Shown: positions 21,438 through 35,129, counted from the stretch's first letter. The stretch: DNA of 64,000 nucleotides from Podospora comata (GCA_017354895.1 CP071498.1:930001-994000), one strand, 5' to 3'. The notes: a model not told the origin generated them from the sequence alone. Numbers and translations are program-made.

Positions 21438-21770
21438 TTAGAGAGAAGCCCATGTCTTGGTCATGATTTCGTATACGATCATGATGCGGATCTTTGATGT
21501 AGTGATATACTTGGGAAAGTTGCCTGGACGGAAGAGGATATCCGGTAGTATTTTCCTGGCGGCCTCGTTCTTCAAAACCCAGTGGTATGTCCCAAATGTG
21601 ATGATATTGTACGTACCCAATCTGGGGAAGTCTTCTTCGGCTTCGAAGAGGAGTTCAGGCAACATCTTATAGCAAACCTTGTTTTGGATCACGCAGGCAT
21701 AAGTCCCCAGGGTCAAATATTCTTATGGATGATATACTGGTTCTGTCTGACGCAATTCTCTTACCCTTCT
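21438..21770 (-). pseudogene. Relic-like frame with a tandem 38-residue protein repeat
   Basis: The minus-strand frame is open for about 105 codons, ending at 21438, and shows an internal repeat at protein level: LGTYACVIQNKVCYKMLPEL...FPRLGTYN followed by FGTYHWVLKNEAARKILPDI...FPKYITTSK, with the beginning of a third unit (IRIMIVYEIM). Units align as xGTYxxVxxN(K/E)xxxKxLPxxLFxxxxFP. The underlying DNA units (about 115 bases) have diverged strongly, so this is conserved amino-acid pattern rather than a fresh DNA duplication. No flanking exons or start are convincing, and the surroundings are AT-richer and gene-poor. The family was not recognised. Confidence 0.3.
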
Positions 21771-23368
21771 ACTTAACTCGTTTGTTACAGCGGAGTAAAA
21801 AGGCTACACGTCCGTTAATAGGAGGATAATCTTGATGATCTTGGAATGGCTCTTTTGTTTGCCCTTTTTGAGGTTGAGCGATCTTTCTGGCGGGAAACAT
21901 GACGATGGCAGGACGAGCTACTAAAGTAAACGATATTGAAATAAAGGAGAGGCCAGTGTCAATTAGTGGGCGGTATCGGGCATCGACAGAGCAACATTAA
22001 GTTCGATATCATGTGGGACAATAAAGCTTCGTTGGATTGGAGGTGAATTGTGAAAAGGGAAGATATAGGTAAGCATAGCATACTGATCACTCCGTCTTTA
22101 TATTATTCGTAGAGTGGGATATATAGTAATAAAAGGCAGGCAGTAGTGGGAATGTTGTGTAGGTAGGTGGTCGTGGATATTTAGAAGAGGGTGCCTGGGA
22201 AGATGGATGAGGCAAAGAGGGGCATTGTCTTCGTCTTCATTTAATCATATCAAACACACTTGGTAAAACTAAGATGGGAGGTAAATAACTAGTCGATATA
22301 GCAGGATCGTAAAACATTTTTTTTTGGTAACTAATTACTTAAAATAGAATAGGACAGGTCTCTTTGAATGTTTTGTCGGATATCTTCAACAGTAGATAGG
22401 TACATAGCAATTTCTATACTTGCTCTATTCTAGACATATCTAAACTGTGAAGAGGCCATATCACAAATGATCCTCTTCACCACTGTCCCTATTAAAAGAC
22501 GCTCAATCTAGGTAGGGAGATATTCCAATACCAAACAAAATCACACAATACAACCCCTCTCAAAGAAACTCTAACCAAATCCACCACACAAAGACTGCCC
22601 AGTTCCCCTTAATAACAACAATCTCAGTCAAGTCTATTCACCTCTTTGTTACATCGCCAGCTCCAACCATCTTCACCAAGTTGATGCATGTCACTCAAAT
22701 CACAGAAACCAACATTGATCTTCTTCAACAACATCGATAATCTTATTATCATTTTGCCCTCCCCCGAGAGGCCGCCCCCCCCTCCCCCCCCCCCAAACAA
22801 CCCCTTTTCCCATATCTCATACATACAAAGGTATCATCAAGAAAGAAAGAAAAAAACTCTAATTCATACAACAACCCCCCCCCTCCCCATTACGCAATGT
22901 GTGTGGTGTGTGTGTGAATAATGCAAGTCTTTTTCCCATCCCTCTTAACCGCCCCCCCCCTCCCCTTCCATAGAAAATGCCTTGAAAAACGCCCGCTTGC
23001 TTGCTTGCTTTTATTTCGCCCCATGCACCCAACCAATCCAGAATACAAATTATAAATAAATAAAACCCCTCCCGTGGTCCCCCCTAAACCACCCTTATGT
23101 ATGCATGTTCATATACCATACCATGCCCCATACCATGCCTGTGACCACGTGTGAATCATCAAAATCCGTTTGTTTGTTTGTTGAGTGTTGATGGTTTTGG
23201 TTTTGCGTGAGCAAAATTCCAGCAAAAGTCACACACTCTGCCATGACTCGCTGGAACAAAAAAAAATCTAAAAATGTCGACATAAAAAAAAAACGTCGGG
23301 GTATTTGTTGAAAAAGTTTTTGCGCAAAATAGAAAAAATGTGACGAGACTAAAAAGCTGTCTTGCCGT
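21771..23368. other. AT-richer gene-poor stretch, 3' flank of RGS gene
   Basis: This is the most AT-rich intergenic part of the window, rich in TATA, TAGGTA and ATATC words. From 22770 to 22970 there are homopolymeric C tracts and AC/GT runs that probably belong to the 3' untranslated flank of the minus-strand RGS gene. No RNA gene or mobile element was recognised. Confidence 0.5.
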
Positions 23369-25318
23369 TTAATGCATCGATGGACGGGCAAGTTCCCGAG
23401 GACCCAGACTGAGAACCTTTTGCAAAAGACTCCGCTTGCCACCCTGCGCCCGGCGAAACTCTAGGTTAGAGCAGCAAGCCATGACACCGGGGGCCGCCGT
23501 CTTCTTGTTCAGCTCGGCTTCCCATCCATAAGGATCCTCATCAGGCGAGAGGCTGGGGGAGCGGTCGGGATCAAAAGACAGGCAGGAGCTGCGGTCGGAT
23601 TCATCAGTGGGGCCTGCCGGTGACAGGTAGTGGGAAAAGTCCGTCATCGAGAGTCGCATGGACGAGTGCTTTGAGGACAAGGTACTGTCGAGAGTGCTTT
23701 CCATGGATTCGTCCTTCAACTTGATGGCACCCTTGCTATCCGTGCCGCAATAGCCGTACATGGGGCTCACTGTCCGCGTGCTGTTGGTGGCAACGCAGTC
23801 CATCGATGGCACTTGGGGAGAGGCAGCCGGTGTAATTACGGGTGCGGCGCCGGATGTGGTGCTCTGAGGTCTGCAGCACATGTTGCTCTTGATCGAGCTG
23901 TCTTGGGGGTTCACGGGGATCTTGACCCGAACTCGGGGGCGCAAGAAGCGCCTCTTGGTGCCCATATTCCATCCGCGCGTCGGATATGGGACAAAACCTT
24001 TTGCGGCCATGCCGTTCTTGTGAAACCCGCTACATTGCTGAGGAATACCAACACCCTGGCTCACGTTCCCCGTCGCGGGAACCGGAAAGCGCTTCCCTGG
24101 GTGCGGCTCCTCCCACTCGACCGACGAGCGCAGGGTCGATGAAATGGAGTGAACCTTTTCATCGAAACCCGTCATTGTCTTGCCTGCTGGGGCATGTTGG
24201 TGGGAGGATGTAGCGGGGTCCTGTGGGATCGACACGACCTCTGTTTCCTATAAGAGGCCGTTGCTCCCCTGAGCCGCGTCGCTCATCGGGTGGTCAAGGT
24301 CAACACCGGCCGAGGTTGGGTGGTCACGCTTGGCGCGGCCTCTGCGGCTCAGTCCAAGCTTCGCCCCCATCTTCTTCCAGCCGCTGTTGTGTGCGCTAAT
24401 GGCCCGCTGAAGGCTGCCGGGGGACGTGTTGGCGAAGGCCCAGTCTGAGGTGGGCGGCGTGGTGGGTGGTGTCATCGGCTCGTTCGCGGACGGCGAGGGC
24501 ACGTTTCCACTGTCGTCGCTTAGTCCACCCTGCTCCATCGGGTCGCTGGATGACGACGCGGAGCTTTTGGGCTCGCTAGACCAGGCGAGGTTGAGCATGG
24601 GCAGAAAGGCCGACTTGGGTGACCGAATTGAGTCGTGTTCGCTGGAGGACGACGTCTCTCTTGGGATTCGCAGGCGTGACCGAAACAGCCTGGGATCATG
24701 CTCATGGCGGTGCTCCTCTTCATGCGGCGCCACCGACGCCAAGAAGGGGCCCAGCACCGAGTCGTTCATGAGCTCGTACACAATCTTGACAGCCTCGTCC
24801 AGTTCGGATGGGTTCGGTGGGATGGGCACACAGGGAAGTGACAGCAACCGATCGCGTACGCGGGCGGGAAGGTTGACTTCGCGGATTCCACAAGGCTGGA
24901 TGAAGGTGTGCATCAGCTTCTGCCAGAGCAGGCAAATGTGCTCACTGCCATCCCCGATGCTCGGCGGCCTTTCCCCGGTCCCTACAATGTTCGCGTACGC
25001 CGTCCTGTAGCGTTCGGCCTGCAGTGTGAACTCGAGCGTCTCGAGGCAGTGGTTCTGCGACAGAAAAGCGGTAAAGGCGCCGAGCGTGTAGGGTGGCAGA
25101 GCGGTATCGGTCAGGATGTCTCTCAGCGATGGTGGAGAGGTCGGGTTTGTGGGTGCTGATGGTGGCATAAGGGCCACGCTGGAGGGTCGCGAGGTTGACA
25201 TGATGGAGTCTCCGTCACCGCCTCTGAAGACGGCCGACGGTCTTGGTGTCAGTTCTTTGGGTGAATGTACTGGCGAAAGCAGTGTTGGTGAATGTGGTCG
25301 TAACCGGGAGCGGGTCAT
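23369..25318 (-). CDS. RGS-domain regulator of G-protein signalling, interrupted by a TAG
   Basis: Regulator-of-G-protein-signalling protein, expected to speed GTP hydrolysis by a G-alpha subunit. With the start at 25318 (MTRSRLRPHSPT) the RGS domain spans about residues 64-193: SLRDILTDTALPPYTLGAF, CLETLEFTLQAERYRTAY, FIQPCGIREVNLPARVRDRL and ELMNDSVLGPFL. A Ser/Pro-rich region follows up to residue 356. There the frame meets TAG (24248-24250) and then stays open in the same frame for a further 290 codons with good composition (FRKNG-like basic patches, PRVRVKIPVN, GPTDESDRSS). A 66-nt intron 24241-24306 (weak donor GTGTTG, acceptor ACAG) would remove the TAG and keep frame. Read-through, a shorter product ending at 24248, or a sequence error are alternatives. 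The domain call is firm; the C-terminal half is less so. Confidence 0.8.
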
Positions 25319-26201
25319 TGCTACCCGCGAATGGTCTATGGTTGTGTTGTCGAAAATGTTCCAGCTCTCTTCTTCTTCTTCATCCCTTCGCGTCCTAGAC
25401 AAGGGCGGGCGCCACCATGAGTGTTCGTTTGCCTGGGCTGCAGGGACTCGCAGAACGGCTTGTTTTGGAGCGAGTCGGCGCCCGATTCCCGCACAATGCA
25501 ACCAATAACCTCCAGATGCGCCCAGGACAGGAACGGGAGAGCGCAGGAGCGGGCTCAAGCTGTGGTCGTCCAGGAGTCCAGTCGCCGCGCTGTCGGGATT
25601 GCGTGTGTCAGGCTGTGGACGTCACCTAGCACGCATGCAGGTAACCGGTCGTGGAGCGGAGAAGGGCGCGAACGAGATGCGCAACTCAGCAATAACACGA
25701 GTGTGTGTGAGAGAGAGAGCGCACGGCAGCACAGCAGGGCAGAGCAGTTGAAGTATACAGAATCGATCGAAAAGATGGATGATATAATCGGGCGAGCGAG
25801 CGGGCGGGGGCGGGCGTATGTCTAGCTATCGCTTGTGGTTTCCTGACGTCCTTCTGTCGCACAAAGGGTGTTGACGTGTAAGTCAAGGGTCGGGTGGGGT
25901 GTGTGGAGTGGATTGAGCGGGCGGTGCAACTCGGTCAAAGAAGTCGTTGTCGTTGTTGTTTTTTTGGTGATGGGGAGGAGACGGCAGGTGTTGGCGTCGG
26001 GGGCCCACGGTTGGTTTTGTTTGTTGGAAAGGGTCCTGGGGGGGGGGAATGGGGATCAAACCGAAAGGGAAACCCGATAAAGGACGGCGACTGGACCGCC
26101 CAGTCTTTTAATGAGAAGGTAGCGCGGAGAGGGTGAGGGGGGAGGGTCACAGGAGGGTCACTGCGCTTCCCTGCTAGTGTAGTTCGACTGAAGAAGGGAT
26201 G

Positions 26202-26250
26202 GGGTGGAATGGGTGGAATGGGTGGAAGAATGGGTGGAATGGGTGGAATG
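26202..26250. repeat. Minisatellite, GGGTGGAAT units
   Basis: Five near-perfect copies of a 9-base unit with a four-base GAAT interruption after the third. It lies about 0.9 kb upstream of the RGS start. Confidence 0.85.
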
Positions 26251-29200
26251 AAAGGAATCCTGGAAGGAAGAGAGCCGCCGGGGGGAGGCAAGACAGGGGG
26301 GTCCCCCTACCTCTCCGTAATCGTTGCAACTCTATCACACAGAGACTGCCCCCAGGCCCCCCCAATTCCTCTCGCTAAATCCGCCAACTGTTCTGCCTAT
26401 TGCCTCGCCCATTCCCGATCCATCGATGGATGTGAGAATAGCACATGTCCAGGGTGGAGGATAATCCGTAGTGTACGGAGTAGAGACGAGTTCTCCATAT
26501 CGACATGTCCCAAAGGACTAGCTAGAAGCAGTCATGCCACTCGGGCACCGGTTCGGGATGATGGCATCGCCACCTAACGGGGGAGTCCCTTGAGACTGGT
26601 GATTGACCGTTTTCCGTTTCCAAACCTTCCCGTCCTCCCTCGCTCCCCTCGGCAGCAAAAAACACAACGGAGCAGACAGAGAAGAGAAAGAGAACAGCGA
26701 ACGGGAGAGCGTCCCCAAGCCCGGCCGAGGAATGCAGCTAGCTGGGGGTGGGGTGTCGTGGGTGTGCACCGCCGAATGCTTCTAGAAGCCTTCGATCCCA
26801 TCTTCTTCAACCTGTTTGAGGGGCGAATAACCACGCCGTACCCGATGCTCAGCCCAATCACACGCAACGACCCTGCAGGCTTCGTCATGCCGTGGACGAC
26901 CTCATTCAGTTTGAATCTAATAGACTGAATACCACTGAATACCCACGTTACCTAATCTTGCATTCGAATACATCCATCCACCCATCCACTGGTGATGAAG
27001 CGGCACAGCATCGGCCGTGGGCATGCCATGGGACAAAATCAACCGCTTTTTCGGACTCTGTGGCCCTCTCCCCTCCCCTCCACCGTACAGGAGCATCCAT
27101 TCCTGTCTGGCCATTTAACTGATCGTCCGATTCCCTCAACCACAATCTCTCTCCCACAATGCGACGAGTCGCACAAAGGTCTGAACATGGCACCCCTCGC
27201 GCCGCAAAGGAGACAAATCGCGGCTCTCGACATCACGGGCAGAGAGAGAAAAGAAAAAGCTATCAGGTTCGGGTGACGGATTGGTGCGGTCCACTTGATT
27301 GTCGCTTGGACCCCTTGGCAGGCAGGAACCCCGGCCAAGCAGACCAGCCAAGCACCCAAGACCAGCACCCAAGATGCCTGAGTCGTGCAGCTGACAGAAT
27401 CCCCAGACTGCCAACTCAGGTGCTCCTCATCAGCCTGATTTGTCCTACGCATATCTAAGAAACCAACATCTCATCCATCCCCCAAAAACAACCTCATCTC
27501 CCCAAAACCAATGCAAAAAGGGCCGCCCGACAGGCGATGAACCCCCCATGCCACTCGGTTCACCGGGCCCATTCCTGACTCGGCAGTTGGCTAGGAACCT
27601 GGATGAACCAATAGGATCAATACAAAGGCCGAGAGCTTGGCGATAGCAATCCGTTCTCCTTCCCCTTCCGTCAAACAGCGGACAAGCACACCCAATAATA
27701 AAAGAACAGGTAATCCTCAATGATTTGTTGTGTCTTGTCTTGCCTTGCCTATTGCTGATTGATGACTATTCTTTGCGGACGCGGCTGAATTACTATAGAT
27801 TCACCACCTTCATTCATCAGGGCCCTTGCCGGCCAGTTGTTTGTTTCTGTCCCTCTCGCCTCGTCCCGTCCTCGTCTCGAATTGCCAATGAGGCAGTTCG
27901 GTAACCAGGACAAAAAAAGAAAGGAATAAGGAACCAAAAGTTCTCGAAATTCCATGGATGGCTTCTTCACGTGATGCGATACGCCACCATCTCAACTCCT
28001 ATCCACGGGAGGAGTGAACAGCGCAAACTTGCATATGAACATACATAGGCAGAAGACGCTTGAATCAAAACGGGTTTGCGATACGGAGGCTGGGCAGGTA
28101 TTACGGAAACTGTTGTGAATGCCATCACATCACGGGTCATAGCACGCAGCCTGGGCGATCAAACCGGGTGTTCCTTCTTGATGCAAAAAGATACTGAGAT
28201 ATGAGTGTAGTTGTCGTCCCAAGTCAGGAAAGCGCGCTGCATTTTTGTGTTTTAAAATTCCGAACCGTTTTCGCATATCTTGATCTTCCTGCAGCAGAAG
28301 AAACGACGCCATCTTTGGGGTCGGTTGAAATCAGCCCACCAGCCCGAAAGGTGGAGACCATCTCTTATCTTTGCGTCATTTGACACAATTATTATTACTA
28401 GCGACATCTTGCTGGATGTCTGGGGTTTTCTTAGTATATGCCATCGACAAAAAAAGGAGGATGATCAGCGCACGGGGTATGGTGTGTGTGTTGTGTTTGA
28501 CGACGTCAATATCACGGTACTATCCGTGCTGACATGGTTTTTTTATTTTTTTTTATTACGCGTACATAAACGCTACACTTGGTGGGGGGCGAATTCCCTG
28601 ACGTACAGTACGTTTTTATGTTTGTGTCTAGAACTTCCCCTCTTTTTTTTGATCAAATCAAGGAGCGCGAAGGGCTTCTAGAAGGAAGCTAATCAACGCT
28701 GTGCAACGGTCTGCTTTTCCGAACCAAGCATGGTGCAGTGTCGATCATCAGAGGCTTGCAGCCAGCAGCTTTCGAAGGGATGGATGTTGTGATGGCATCG
28801 AACGATGGATTGCAGATCCCCTATCGAGAGTTCAATTGGGGTATCTGCATCGAACTTTCCACAGATTCCTTCCATTTGGATCTTGGAGGACTTTGGTTGG
28901 CTGGCTGAGGGCGAGAAGCTTGAAGTGAGTGTCTTGTGTTTGCTGTACATTGGACACCATCGAATGCGGGCTTGCGGCAGGGCCATGTTGTTTGTCAGCT
29001 CACTTTTCCTCAGAAGAAGCTTTTCTTCTTTTTCTTTATTACACTTTGGGTTTTTCCTAGATTGCGATGCGTTACGCACTTTGCAACGCGACGCAGGTTG
29101 AATATGTTTCAAGATGCCACCATCCGCATCAGGCAAGGGTGGAACAAGACCGGCCGTGTAGATTAATTCCAGAAGGTTTCTCTTTTTGGTGTCGGCCTCA

Positions 29201-31773
29201 TTTGTGTTTGTTTTGTGCCTGTGTGTCTGTGCTTGTGTGACAGTGCATGCATGTGTGTGTGTGTGTGCCTATTCATCAATTTCAGTGGATGAGAAGCTGC
29301 AGACGGACCTAAATGCATGAGCCATGCAGGTGCCGCAAGCCACATTTTCTGTTCGATGGTGAATGTGTGTGTGTGGCCGTTGCTGGCCAGTCATTGGGTT
29401 GTGGTGACGGCGAGGCCGTGATGGGAAGTCACGACCAAAGTTGAGTTGTGCCTGCCTTAATCCAACCCACCCACCTGCCACTTCTGCCTATCCTATCAAA
29501 AGAGGGAGGGCTTTTCCAAACGTATGATTTGTTTTGGGGGGGACCGGGCATTTTCCATCTTCCTTTTTTCACCAGAAAGCTGAGCAATCATTCTATTTCA
29601 GCTCTCGCCCCGTTACGCATGCTCATACATATCACTATTTACACGTATTATTCCCTATTATGCCCGCACCTGATGTCTCTTGCCCCTCAAAGAAAGGAAG
29701 GTGACGAGTCAACCGCCCAAAATCTTCTTCATAATGACGAGCTTACCAGGATGCTATCCGATGCCCGATACCTTTGACCATCCGACACCGCTCATCCGCT
29801 CCGGTCATCGTCGGTGAGAGAGTCATCAGGTGAGCGAGAGTCCGATATCGTGGTTCACCTTGGAAAAATCGGGACGAAAGTTCATCACCAACCTCATACC
29901 CCACCAATGCCAAGACATTCCAAAAAGTTCAGATTGGGATTGCGGCTGGGGAAAGGAAGATCATCACCTTCTTTTCACCTTTCTTGCATCATTCCATATT
30001 CTCCGGTCCAAGCCACCACCCTCTGAACGTGGCATGAATTTGATCAAAAGATGGAATTTCGAATGCTTGATTTCCAAGGCATGGGAATGCTACGTTATCA
30101 TCTTTTTCTTCTTTTTAACCCCTTCTGCTGCTGGAAAAAGCTGACCGGGGTTTGGTGGAGAGTTTATCCACTTTTTGCCAGGGTTCTCCGGGGCTCAACC
30201 GACGAGGCTGTCAGATTTCCGTTGACGAAATGAGGAGCTGAAAAGCAAGAGGAGTCCCCTTCCACTTCCGAGGCCGATGATTGCCTTGAAGATCCGAAAG
30301 GGTGTTTCCCTTGGCCTGGGGTCACCGCCGCTATTGCCGCCTTTTCTTCACCTACCTTTGCCTTGCCTCGCGCGCTCGCCGACGGGATTTTCACTACTAC
30401 GTGGTATTTTTCTCTTCTTAGCAAGTGCGAAGAAGGAGAAACTCTCGCTCTCTCGCCGTTTTTTTTTTTGGTTGTGTCAGTCAGATCCGATGGTCACGAG
30501 CTTGTTGGTGGCTTGTGGGAAGGATTTTCTTCTTCTGGGGTTGCTGGGGTTTCAGCGAGAAGGAGGATTTTGTTCTTTTTTTCCACGGTGGCGAGGCAAG
30601 TCGTGCTGAGCCGTTGGCTGACGTTACCGATACCAAGAGCCTCGGGACAGGCCGAGGAGATTTGCGGCGATCCCGCGTTGGGTTTTTTTTTTTGGGGGCC
30701 CCTGTTGGCTTCGGTGATAACCTACTTTTTCTATTTCCAATTTCTAATTCTCGATCTCTTCTTTTTTTGGACACGCTAATACACTAACCTACGTGCCTAC
30801 ATGCCGAGTTGTTTGGAAGTCTTCTTCATTGAGAAACGGATGATGTGTTGTTTTCGTTAGCACATTAAGGCATCCACTATGAGCCCCAGCCTTTTGGTTT
30901 TTACCCGGCTGCCGAAGCGCTATCGATTGTTTGGGACGTTGGAAGCTGTCGAAGAAGGAAACAGCCTTTTCCCTTTTTTGCCTTGCGCCTGGTGGCGGTT
31001 GCATGTTCCCTTTCAGCTGGGCCAAGCCTTGTGAGGCTCTCCAGCACGTGGGGACTGGCTGTGGATTATTGGAGCCGTTGTTGGGGCCGCTGCTGGAGCA
31101 CAGTTGGAGCATCACTGGAACCACTGGGGGTCGCTGCTGGAGCCATCGCTGGAGCCGCTGGAGCTTGTTGCACAAAAGTTCCGTCCACGTCTGTCTTGTG
31201 GATGGCGGGGTCACAGCGCAAACGTTCGGCAATCATCAGTGACCACACCGACGAGAAGCAGAAACCCACCGTCGACGAGTGTTTTCAGTGGGTTTCAGTT
31301 GGCCTAGAAGGCTCGGCATCCGGGCGGGGGGGAGCCAGTTCTCCATCGCCATCCCCTCTCTTGAATTCGAATTTGAACATGTTTTTTTATGTTTACCTGG
31401 ATACAAGTGGATGTAGCAAGCATCAACAGACTTTGAATTTCTCGGGACCTTTGACCGCGAACCGCCGTCCTCGGCAATTCTGCCTAATGGTCCTTTGGTA
31501 GTAGGGGAAAGGGCCGTTTGCAAATGCCTGTCTCGAACCATATTCAAGTCAAAAAATTACTCCTGTCTCGGAGCAGAGACTTTTCGCACACACAAATAGA
31601 AAAACAGAAAGCAAGGAGATTCTGGTGGAGTTTTTGTCGAGCTGCAATGCTTCCCCCGGAAATCAGGTGTCTCAAGCGATCTGCGTGCTTTTTGGCTCTG
31701 TCTTTAGATGTGATCCAGAATGGTCTCTTATATAATGCGCACCAGGTATAGGGGGGGGGGGAAGGGGAAGGGT

Positions 31774-31803
31774 ATCATCCGCCATCATCCGCCATCATCC
31801 GCG
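31774..31803. repeat. Three tandem ATCATCCGCC units
   Basis: Three head-to-tail 10-base units directly after a G12/GGAAGGGG purine run in the 10-kb desert. Confidence 0.8.
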
Positions 31804-34800
31804 GGCTGGGCTATTATGACTGGCGCTATCCACTTTATGGGCCGCTCGCTGCTGGTTTGTCTTTGTTTTCAATCTATGTGTTGTATCAAAACCCCGCGAG
31901 GGGTGGTGCTGGTGGTTGAGGAGCCGAGAAAGTTTACCAGCTTCCTGATTAGGAAGGGGGGATCCGGGGGTTAGGGGGGGTTGCGCGGGGGGTTCGATTC
32001 GCCCTTTCGGAGTTTCCCAGTGAGAAGAAAAGAAGGGAAGGAAACACAGGCGAACCGGAGGTGATCCGGAGGGCAATGGAGTTACGAGCGAGGCGGGGTG
32101 GTTTCTTCTCTCGGTTGACCGTCTCCGGTTCGGAGTTTGGGAAATGGGGGTTTGGGGTGGTGCTGAGGATGACGATGGCGGTGATATCACTTTGCACGTG
32201 CTGTCTTGTCTGATGTGACACGGGGCAGTGATTTGCAAAGTTGCATCTTTCTCAACGGTTGCTCTGGATGATGCCGAACCATGGTTGAGAGTGAAGAAGA
32301 GGCTTGTAAGAATGAGAAAAATAGATGGACGGCTGGTTGTGAGTGTGTGAGAACCTGCCCTTCTGGCGGGTTGATCTGCAGTTTGTTGGTATATGCAAGT
32401 GCATATCATTCACATCGTATTGTCAAAGGATGACACGTGCTCGCCATCATCGTCTCTAATCACCGATCACCGATGGCAGGGCGGGCCGGGGGCAACAGCA
32501 GATCAAGATGGCATCATCATGCGTTTACTTTATTTTTCCTTGCCGCGATATTGTTCGCTTTCGATGGAGGGCTGGAAGGGGAAGGGGGATGGCCGAGTAG
32601 CATCCCGTTGCTCGCCACGGTTGAACCCCTTTCGCATGTCGATGTTTCGGTGGTAGTGGTTGGTATGGTCCCAAGCGTAGGTGAGCAAGATGTTTCAACT
32701 CGGCAATGTTTGATGATGAACCTCTCCTATCGTGTAGGTATGTGGTCCATGCTCGATCCAGTGATGGGAGACGAGACAGAGAACGTGGGATTACTACTTT
32801 GTGAAGAGAGAGCGATGATGAGGCCAAGCTATTCCTATAACACTAGTAGACTGCCGCAAAAGGATGGTATATATGGGTACGGGTTTTGTTGTTCTCTCCC
32901 TCTCCCCGTACCAACAACTCGCTAGCCCCGTGGTGTTGATACATCGGAGACGGGATTCAAAAGTTTCGGTAATTGAAGCGCTCGAGCAACAAGGGCGCAG
33001 ATGAACTTTTTGCTGCCCCATATGTAAAAGTTAGATTCTGTCACTTTTTTTTGGGTTTCGTGAGAGACCGGACCCGGGGGTTGCGTGCTTGCTGCCACGG
33101 CGGAGGGGAGTTTCCAGGTTGGGAAGGAGGTTAAGGGCCGTACTGGCCGTGTGTGGACCGGTAGATGAACACGTGCTTTTTTGGATGAAGGGGGGTATGA
33201 GGGAACTGATAGGAGGAATGTTGGTAAACATGGCTATTGGTTAGGAGGTTTGGGGGGAGCGAACGGCGTGCGATGTGCAGTGGTGATAGGTGCGGATAGG
33301 AGGGGAGAGTTGGTTGGATGAATGGGAGACAACAAGGCAGGGAGAGATCATCGTTTGGGGGACTGTTTTGGGGTGGAAAGGGGAGAGGGATGCATGATGG
33401 TGGTGGTGAGGGTGACAGTCGTGATGGTGGCTGCCGCGTGGTTATGTTCGATCTTCTTCGGTTTGGGGGGGTCTTTTGCGGGGCAACAGAAAGGATGATA
33501 AGGGGCCGGGGATGTCGATCTTGGATGTGGTATGTCTGCGAGGTGGTAGATGTGATAGTATCTGCTTCTGGGGGAGGGTGGCATATGCGGAGGGAACATA
33601 TGAGGTAGGTTTTGCGATTGTGTGCATGATCAGTGATGGGGTGCGTATGACCGAGGTTCCTTCGATCGCCTTGAAAAGGAATGAGCAGATTGCCTAGGTT
33701 GGGAGGTAAGCATCTTGAACAGTGTGAATTAACGGGTGTTGAGCATGTTACCAAAGACAGTGGGTAAGCACCCTTGATGAACTTTTCTTTTGCTCGGATT
33801 ATTGTTGTCTGGCAGGATCGAGATCGTAACGGTTTGATGGGTGGTTGCTCTTGTATGGAGCCATTGAGGACCTTGATAGGTAGACAATTACAAGGGGGTG
33901 TTTGCTTGGAATTTCTCTTGGCTTGGGTTTTTTGGGAAGGTTGAACAGGAAGTGAGGAGGAAGGAAGCAGCGGGCATATTGCCCTGTCTTGACATTGTTC
34001 GTTACGAGTCCAACTCATATGATCCTTTGTTCGCATCGGTCTTTTAGTTGGAAGGTGAGCCAGTTTTGCAATGGAGCCAGATGGAGAAGATGAGCAAAAA
34101 AGGTGGATAACTTGAGACGTGTCCGTGTAACATCTTGCATTGCAGGCGGGACTGGATCCGAGTGAGAAGAGCAAGATTCTTTGACTAGAAGGGGGTTACG
34201 ACTGCGACGACAGTGACGGGGCAATAAGCGGAGATGGGGAGCGGGATGAGATTGGGGCGAGTGTGGGATCAGTGGTCGGCGATTATATGCCTGCCAGACC
34301 AGTTGCCACAGGATGGGAAATGGATGACATGTGTTGGTGCTGTCGTTATGCAAGACGCCTGCAAGTCGCTGTGGGATGGCTGGATGGGAAGGCGTTGGGA
34401 GGGCCCTTTGTGAGACATGTGGCTGCTACTCATGGCTTGGAGTCCGTCTTTGGTTGTCATTATTGGGGATTTGGCTGGCTGTGACATGATCAGGAAAAGG
34501 GCAAAGGGGGTTTCTGGAAGGTGAGGTGCCGAGATGCTATGAGTTGAAGAGAACGGGCATTTGTGGTATGTTTCTAAGGAATATGAAGAAGATACGTGGG
34601 CAGTAGGGGACTACGGATTATCTGAAACTCGTGGGACAGGCTCAACTTGGTAGTGGTAGGTTATACTCTATGGCCGTCAGAACGTGAAGATGTAGCAGAT
34701 AGGTCTTTGCCAAGGAATCTTCCGGCCCTCTCTTGAGACTGCCTACATAGGTACTAAGGTAGTCGGTGTCGAATCTACCAGTCTTGTTTTGCAGGCCACT

Positions 34801-35129
34801 TTGTTTCCATTCCTAACTTTTAACCGAGAGAATCAATATCAAAATTTCACCCATCTCATGTTAGCTGCCTATCCAATTGCTCAATATACACAATCTTTCT
34901 ATCCTTCAGGCATTTTTCTAATTGTGAAAGAGGCGCGTGGTGTATGATATAATTTACATCAGAACTTATTCCTTAGGTATCGGGAGTCTAAAACATGGTC
35001 CGGTTATAGAGAAGGTAGACATCACTGTTCTGAGCTCCCCGGTTATGGATTAGACCTTTTATGTGCTTATAGTAAATCGATCAGGTAGGTATATCATCAG
35101 TTAAGGAACAGAAACGAGGTGAGTAAACT

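Noticed and set aside
31061-31175. Repeated GCTGGAGC words suggesting a coding repeat
   Set aside because: Short imperfect trinucleotide-like pattern with no lasting frame or unit length.
31985-32015. B-box-like GGTTCGATTCG
   Set aside because: The flanking stem has mismatches and no cloverleaf can be drawn.
31795-32409. 204-codon minus-strand open frame
   Set aside because: Compositionally biased, no conserved block, overlaps repeat-like ATCATCCGCC units.
33131-34174. 347-codon minus-strand open frame
   Set aside because: Pro/Ser/Cys-rich string with no domain, caused by G-rich, stop-poor sequence; no coherent codon pattern.
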